NCBI GenBank assembly: GCA_016296565.1
Contig: JAEDJB010000083.1
Location: 1-8,308, forward strand
Length of the DNA: 8,308 bases
Reading direction: 5' to 3'
Origin: Oscillospiraceae bacterium
Lineage (GTDB): Bacteria; Bacillota; Clostridia; Oscillospirales; Oscillospiraceae
The notes under the pieces: model-generated
The model's database searches: none
What the model saw: only the letters and a program-made list of their open reading frames with translations
What the model was told of the DNA's origin: nothing
Made by a program: the position numbers and the translations under genes
Shown: positions 5,300 through 8,308 of the stretch, piece by piece
Numbering within the stretch: the stretch's first letter is position 1
Layout: each line of letters opens with the position of its first letter

Positions 5300-6949
5300 T
5301 CACTCCTTCCGAAATGTTAAGGTTATGGTCGTGCCGGTTCCCGGCTCGCTGTCCAGGACCAGCCGTGCGTTGTGGTATTGTGCCCCGTGCTTGACGATGG
5401 ACAGGCCCAGGCCCGTGCCGCCGATTCGGCGGGAGTGGCTCTTGTCCACCCGGTAGAACCGCTCGAAAACCCGTTCCTGCTGGCCCTTGGAGATGCCGAT
5501 GCCCGTGTCCGCAACGGACAGAACGGCGCTCTCTTCGGTGCCGCTGACCCGGACGGTAACGCGGCCCCCGTCCTTGTTGTACTTGATGGCGTTGTCGCAC
5601 AGGTTAAAGACCATCTCGTTGAGGATACGCCACACCCCCTGGATGATCTGATGGTCTCCCTCCAGCCGCAGGGTGATGTTCCGCTTGGCGGCCATGGGGC
5701 GCAGGTTCTCCAGAATGTCCCCGGAGAGGGCGTACAGGTCCACCGCCTCGGTGGCCAGCTCCTGGGAGCCCTCGTCCAGCCGGGAGAGTTTTAAAATATC
5801 GTCCACCAGGGCAATGAGCTGGCTGCACTCCTTATAGATATCCCCGGCAAACTCCTTCATCTTGTCCGGCTCCACCAGGCCCTCTTTCATGAGTTCGGCA
5901 AAGCCGGAGATGGAGGTGAGGGGGGTTTTCAGCTCGTGGGAGACGTTGGCGGAAAACTCCCGCCGGAGGCTCTCCCGCTCCTCCCGCTCGGTGACGTCCA
6001 CCATGAGGATCACCGCGCCGGTGACCTGGCCGTTGGCGGCCACGGGGCTGGCCAGGATCTCGAAGATCCGGGTGTCGGCGGTCATGAGGGTCTCCGCGTG
6101 GCGGCCGGCCAGGGCCTTTTCCGCGGCCTCCCAGATTTCCCGGCGGCAGTTGTCCGGCCGGAGCATGGTGGGCTGCTCCTCCTGGCCCAGCAGGGCATAG
6201 GCGCTCTGGTTGCCGGAGAGGAGGGTTCCCTTGCTGTCCAGCAGCAGGACCCCCTCGCTCATGTTCTCCGCCAGGGCGGTGAACTCCCGCTGGCGGCGGC
6301 TTAAGTCGTCCATCTGGCGGGTGATGGTGCGGTTCTGCTCCCGCAGGCGGCTGACCAGGGGGAAGAGCTCCTCATAGGTCTCGTCCAGCCGGGGATTTTC
6401 CAGGTCCAGGCTGTTGATGGGTTTGGTGATCTGCCGGGCCAGCCGGGAGGCCAGGATGCCCGAGAGCACCAGGGCCAGCACCACCACCCACAGCAGGGGC
6501 TGGACCACCCCCAGGACCATGGCGCCCACAGTGGAGCGGGTGCAGGCCACCCGGAGCACCGTTCCGTCGTCCAGGCGGACAGCATAGTAAAGGGTCTTTT
6601 CCAGAACCGTGGAGGACAAGTGCTCGCTGCGGCCCTCGCCGGTCCGGAGAGCCTGGGCGATCTCCTCCCGGTCCAGGTGGTTTTCCATGGCGGCAGGGTC
6701 CGCGGCGCTGTCGTAGAGCACCGTGCCGTCGGCGTCCACCCAGGTCAGGCGCTGGCTGGCCTCCAGGCCGGTAAAGTAGTCCACCCCGGTCTCCTCCAGG
6801 CCCCGGGAGACGTAGGCGGCCTCCTGCTCCATCTGGCGGTAGATCTCCTGCTCATACTGGTTGGCCATGATGGCCAGGAACAGGCCCGAGCAGACCAGGA
6901 TGGCCGCCAGGCCCACCAGGAAGCAGCTGCGAAAGATTTTTCCTGTCAT
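5300..6949 (-). CDS. phoR: PhoR, phosphate-response sensor histidine kinase
   Basis: A 549-residue membrane kinase. Order of parts: helix 1 (about 7-29), an extracytoplasmic sensor domain (30-142) with a WVDADGTVLYDS-type PAS/Cache strand pair, helix 2 (144-167), a short HAMP-like linker, a coiled region (195-225), a cytoplasmic PAS domain (about 226-320), the dimerisation domain with phospho-acceptor H338 in NVSHELKTPLTSISGF, and an ATP-binding domain with N453 (NLCDNAIKYN), DTGIGI (481-486), FERFYRVDKSHSR (495-507) and GGTGLGLSIV (510-519). It autophosphorylates when phosphate is scarce and passes the phosphate to PhoP; PhoU and Pst hold it off when phosphate is plentiful. The ATG overlaps the phoP stop codon (ATGA) with GGAGG upstream, so expression is coupled to phoP. 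Its last codons carry the ribosome site of the HD-domain gene. The full domain set, and its place beside phoP and pst, make PhoR more likely than another kinase. Confidence 0.95.
   Translation of the reverse strand: MTGKIFRSCFLVGLAAILVCSGLFLAIMANQYEQEIYRQMEQEAAYVSRGLEETGVDYFTGLEASQRLTWVDADGTVLYDSAADPAAMENHLDREEIAQALRTGEGRSEHLSSTVLEKTLYYAVRLDDGTVLRVACTRSTVGAMVLGVVQPLLWVVVLALVLSGILASRLARQITKPINSLDLENPRLDETYEELFPLVSRLREQNRTITRQMDDLSRRQREFTALAENMSEGVLLLDSKGTLLSGNQSAYALLGQEEQPTMLRPDNCRREIWEAAEKALAGRHAETLMTADTRIFEILASPVAANGQVTGAVILMVDVTEREERESLRREFSANVSHELKTPLTSISGFAELMKEGLVEPDKMKEFAGDIYKECSQLIALVDDILKLSRLDEGSQELATEAVDLYALSGDILENLRPMAAKRNITLRLEGDHQIIQGVWRILNEMVFNLCDNAIKYNKDGGRVTVRVSGTEESAVLSVADTGIGISKGQQERVFERFYRVDKSHSRRIGGTGLGLSIVKHGAQYHNARLVLDSEPGTGTTITLTFRKE
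5303..5308 (-). promoter_or_regulatory. Ribosome site that fixes the TTG start of the HD gene
   Basis: AAGGAG on the minus strand lies within the final Lys-Glu codons of phoR, 7 bases before the TTG at 5295. It is the only good site near the start of the HD frame and supports the rare TTG codon. Because ribosomes finishing phoR cover this site, translation of the two genes is probably coupled. Confidence 0.8.
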
Positions 6950-7626
6950 GGGGCTCCTCCGATCTTGTAGCCCACGCCCCGGACGGTCTCAATGTAGCTG
7001 CCGGCCTGCCCCAGCTTGGTGCGCAGGGTGCGCACATGCACGTCCAGGGTCCGGTTTTCCCGGCTGAACTCCTGGCCCCAGACCCCGTCCATGATGGCGT
7101 CCCGGGTCATGGCCATGCCCTGGTGCTCCAGAAGCAGGCAGAGCAGCTCAAACTCTTTGTTGGTGAGGGCCACGTCCTTGTCTCCCACTTTCACCACGTG
7201 GCGCTGGGGGCTGACAAACAGCTCGCCCACCTGGTAGTCCCCGTTGGTCTGGTCCTGCTCCGTCCGGCGGAGCACCGCCCGGACCCGGGCCACCAGCTCC
7301 ATCATGCCGAAGGGCTTGGAGATGAAGTCATCCGCCCCGCTGTCCAGGCCCACCACCCGGTCGTACTCGGTGTTCTTGGCGGTGAGCATGATCACCGGCA
7401 GCTTCTTCGTGGCGGCGGAGGACCGGAGCTTCTGGAGAATGGACAGGCCGTCCTCCTCCGGGAGCATGATGTCCAGCAGGACCAGGGTGGGCTGCCGCCC
7501 CTCCATGGCCTTCCAGAAATCCGTGGGCCGCTCAAAGCCCACCGCCTCGTAGCCCTGGCTGCTCAGGGCGTAAATCACCAGCTTGCGGATGCTGTCGTCA
7601 TCCTCCAGCAGATAGATCCTTTCCAT
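6946..7626 (-). CDS. phoP: PhoP (PhoB-type) response regulator
   Basis: A 226-residue OmpR/PhoB-family regulator. The receiver domain (1-118) has the acidic pocket E8-D9-D10, phospho-acceptor D52 in LLDIMLP, T82 in MLTAKN and K104 in SKPF. The DNA-binding winged helix (about 130-222) has the typical LTNKEFELLCLLLEH, RTLDVHVRTLRTKLG recognition region and ETVRGVGYKI wing. Phosphorylated PhoP binds direct repeats of TTAACA type, and such repeats are present before this gene, before pstS and before the Na+/Pi cotransporter gene, so positive autoregulation is likely. The start ATG has AAGGAGGG 7 bases upstream and phoR overlaps its stop codon. The name phoP follows Gram-positive usage; phoB would be the equivalent elsewhere. 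Identity as the phosphate regulator rests mainly on the neighbouring pst genes and Pho boxes. Confidence 0.95.
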   Translation of the reverse strand: MERIYLLEDDDSIRKLVIYALSSQGYEAVGFERPTDFWKAMEGRQPTLVLLDIMLPEEDGLSILQKLRSSAATKKLPVIMLTAKNTEYDRVVGLDSGADDFISKPFGMMELVARVRAVLRRTEQDQTNGDYQVGELFVSPQRHVVKVGDKDVALTNKEFELLCLLLEHQGMAMTRDAIMDGVWGQEFSRENRTLDVHVRTLRTKLGQAGSYIETVRGVGYKIGGAP

Positions 7627-7650
7627 GGGGACTCCCTCCTTTTCCTGGTC

Positions 7651-7678
7651 TTAACCTTTTCTTTACCTTCAGTTTAGC
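7651..7678 (+). repeat. Opposite-strand 11-bp repeat array over the phoP start site
   Basis: On the plus strand TTAACC (7651-7656), TTTACC (7662-7667) and TTTAGC (7673-7678) follow each other with exactly 5 bases between them. This is the spacing and form of a PhoP box, but facing against phoP transcription and overlapping its -10 box and predicted start. It could be a second PhoP site that limits phoP expression, or a chance array in T-rich leader DNA. Confidence 0.4.
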
Positions 7679-7728
7679 TGGGATATGTAAAATGAAAAAC
7701 CATCCGCAAGTTAATTTTTTGTTAAATC
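7671..7728 (-). promoter_or_regulatory. Pho-box promoter of the phoP-phoR-HD operon
   Basis: Minus strand: TTTAACA (7720-7726), ATTAACT with TTAACT 11 bp after the first TTAACA, ATGGT at 7699-7703, TTTTAC at 7687-7692, and a -10 box TAAACT at 7671-7676. The predicted start is near 7664, about 38 bases before the phoP ATG. The element TTCATTTTAC is identical to that of the Na+/Pi cotransporter promoter and at the same position. There is no good -35 box, consistent with activation by PhoP itself. Confidence 0.75.
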
Positions 7729-7756
7729 TTTTCTCAATTGTCCCCATTTCGCGGAC

Positions 7757-7788
7757 AAAAAGACGGGCAGCGTCAACAGCCGCCCGTC
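7757..7788 (-). terminator. Intrinsic terminator of the SAPR-like regulator gene
   Basis: Minus-strand RNA forms GACGGGC paired with GCCCGUC (7782-7788 and 7762-7768), extendable by a G-U and two GC pairs to 10 bp with a 7-base loop, followed directly by UUUUU (7757-7761). The stem begins within the stop codon of the gene at 7787. It insulates the phoP promoter, whose Pho box starts about 30 bases further on. Confidence 0.88.
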
Positions 7789-8308
7789 AGATCCCCTGCT
7801 CCAGGGCGCCCAGGGTAGTCTCCGCCCAGGAGTAGTTGCTCATATACTCCCCCCGGAAGGCGTTCACCGCCGCCGGGTCTCCGGCCAGACAGCGGTAGTA
7901 GTCGCAGTCCACCCGGTTGGGGTCTACGGCGATCATGTCCCGCTGCTTGATGATGATGGCCTCCTCCCCCAGCCGGCGGAGGGTGGTGCGCAGGTCGGTG
8001 ATGAGGCTGCGCAGCTGGCTGCGGACGCTGTCCGTGTCCGGCCGGCCCTCCCAGAGAACGGAGATCAGCTCCCCCATGGTGCTGCCCGCCCCCCGGCGGT
8101 CGATGAGATAGGCGAAGAGCTCCTTGGTGCGGCTGCGTCTGAAGCGGACGGGCCGGCCGTCGTAAAAGACCTCAAAGTTGCCGAAGGTCTGCACCCGCAG
8201 CCGGGGGCGGCGCTCCCCGGCTGCTCCCCCCGCCTCCAGCCAGCGGGCCAGGTCCTCCTGGCTGGCGAAGGTGCGGATCTCCGCCTGAGGCTCCGCCTGG
8301 CGGATGTG
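7787..8308 (-). CDS. SAPR-like winged-helix regulator, C-terminal 173 residues
   Basis: The frame is open to the right window edge, so the start is not seen. A DNA-binding winged helix begins near PRLRVQTFGNFEVFYDGRP, then RSRTKELFAYLIDRRG, MGELISVLWEG and VRSQLRSLITDLRTTLRRLG. It is followed by a short remnant of the activator domain typical of SAPR/BTAD regulators (VDCDYYRCLAGDPAAVNAF, then GEYMSNYSWAE). This C-terminal layout matches clostridial response regulators of the COG3947 type. Before the winged helix, the 34 visible residues (HIRQAEPQAEIRTFASQEDL and on, up to the RRPRL linker) resemble only helix 1, strand 2 and helix 2 of a receiver domain; the strand carrying the phospho-acceptor Asp is absent between them and the linker. 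Its target genes are unknown, and with its own terminator it appears separate from the Pho operons. A GTG at 8194 is inside the domain and unlikely as a start. Confidence 0.8.
   Translation of the reverse strand, partial: HIRQAEPQAEIRTFASQEDLARWLEAGGAAGERRPRLRVQTFGNFEVFYDGRPVRFRRSRTKELFAYLIDRRGAGSTMGELISVLWEGRPDTDSVRSQLRSLITDLRTTLRRLGEEAIIIKQRDMIAVDPNRVDCDYYRCLAGDPAAVNAFRGEYMSNYSWAETTLGALEQGI

Noticed and set aside
7787..8194. Complete 135-residue gene starting at GTG 8194
   Set aside because: The frame is open to the window edge, the GTG lies inside a conserved strand of the winged helix, and no ribosome site precedes it.

Overview
The window is a complete Pho (phosphate-starvation) locus in which every supported gene reads on the minus strand, so transcription runs from the right edge to the left. 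Coding DNA is GC-rich with strong AGGAGG-type ribosome sites, and the regulator is PhoP/PhoR-like. The gene at the right edge resembles the SAPR-type regulators common in gut Clostridia. Together these suggest a high-GC clostridial Firmicute, perhaps Oscillospiraceae (a Flavonifractor/Oscillibacter-type bacterium). That placement is inferred from style and has not been tested by a search.

Right to left: (a) 8308-7787 is the C-terminal part of a SAPR-like winged-helix regulator, ending in a good intrinsic terminator. (b) 7728-4592 is the regulatory operon: a Pho-box promoter, response regulator phoP, sensor kinase phoR (ATGA overlap), then an HD-domain phosphohydrolase that starts at TTG, with its ribosome site inside the last codons of phoR. 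It ends in a 13-bp hairpin terminator. (c) 4559-293 is the transporter operon: a Pho-box promoter, lipoprotein pstS, a GAAA-capped hairpin, then tightly packed pstC-pstA-pstB-phoU. (d) 211-1 is a third Pho-box promoter driving the start of a Na+/phosphate cotransporter gene that runs off the left edge (33 residues visible).

The parts form one feedback circuit. PstS-PstC-PstA-PstB imports phosphate; PhoU with the transporter reports sufficiency to PhoR; PhoR phosphorylates PhoP; PhoP then activates its own operon, the pst operon and the Na+/Pi cotransporter. The strongest new observation is that the three promoters align without gaps over 58 bp: ATTTAACA, a second TTAAC-like repeat 11 bp on, a TGG, a TTTxAC element and a TAnAnT -10 box lie at identical spacing in all three. 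Other points worth a second look are the HD-domain enzyme built into the phoPR operon, an opposite-strand 11-bp repeat array over the phoP start site, and the SAPR-like protein, whose receiver domain appears cut short. No mobile elements, CRISPR arrays, tRNA or rRNA genes were seen.
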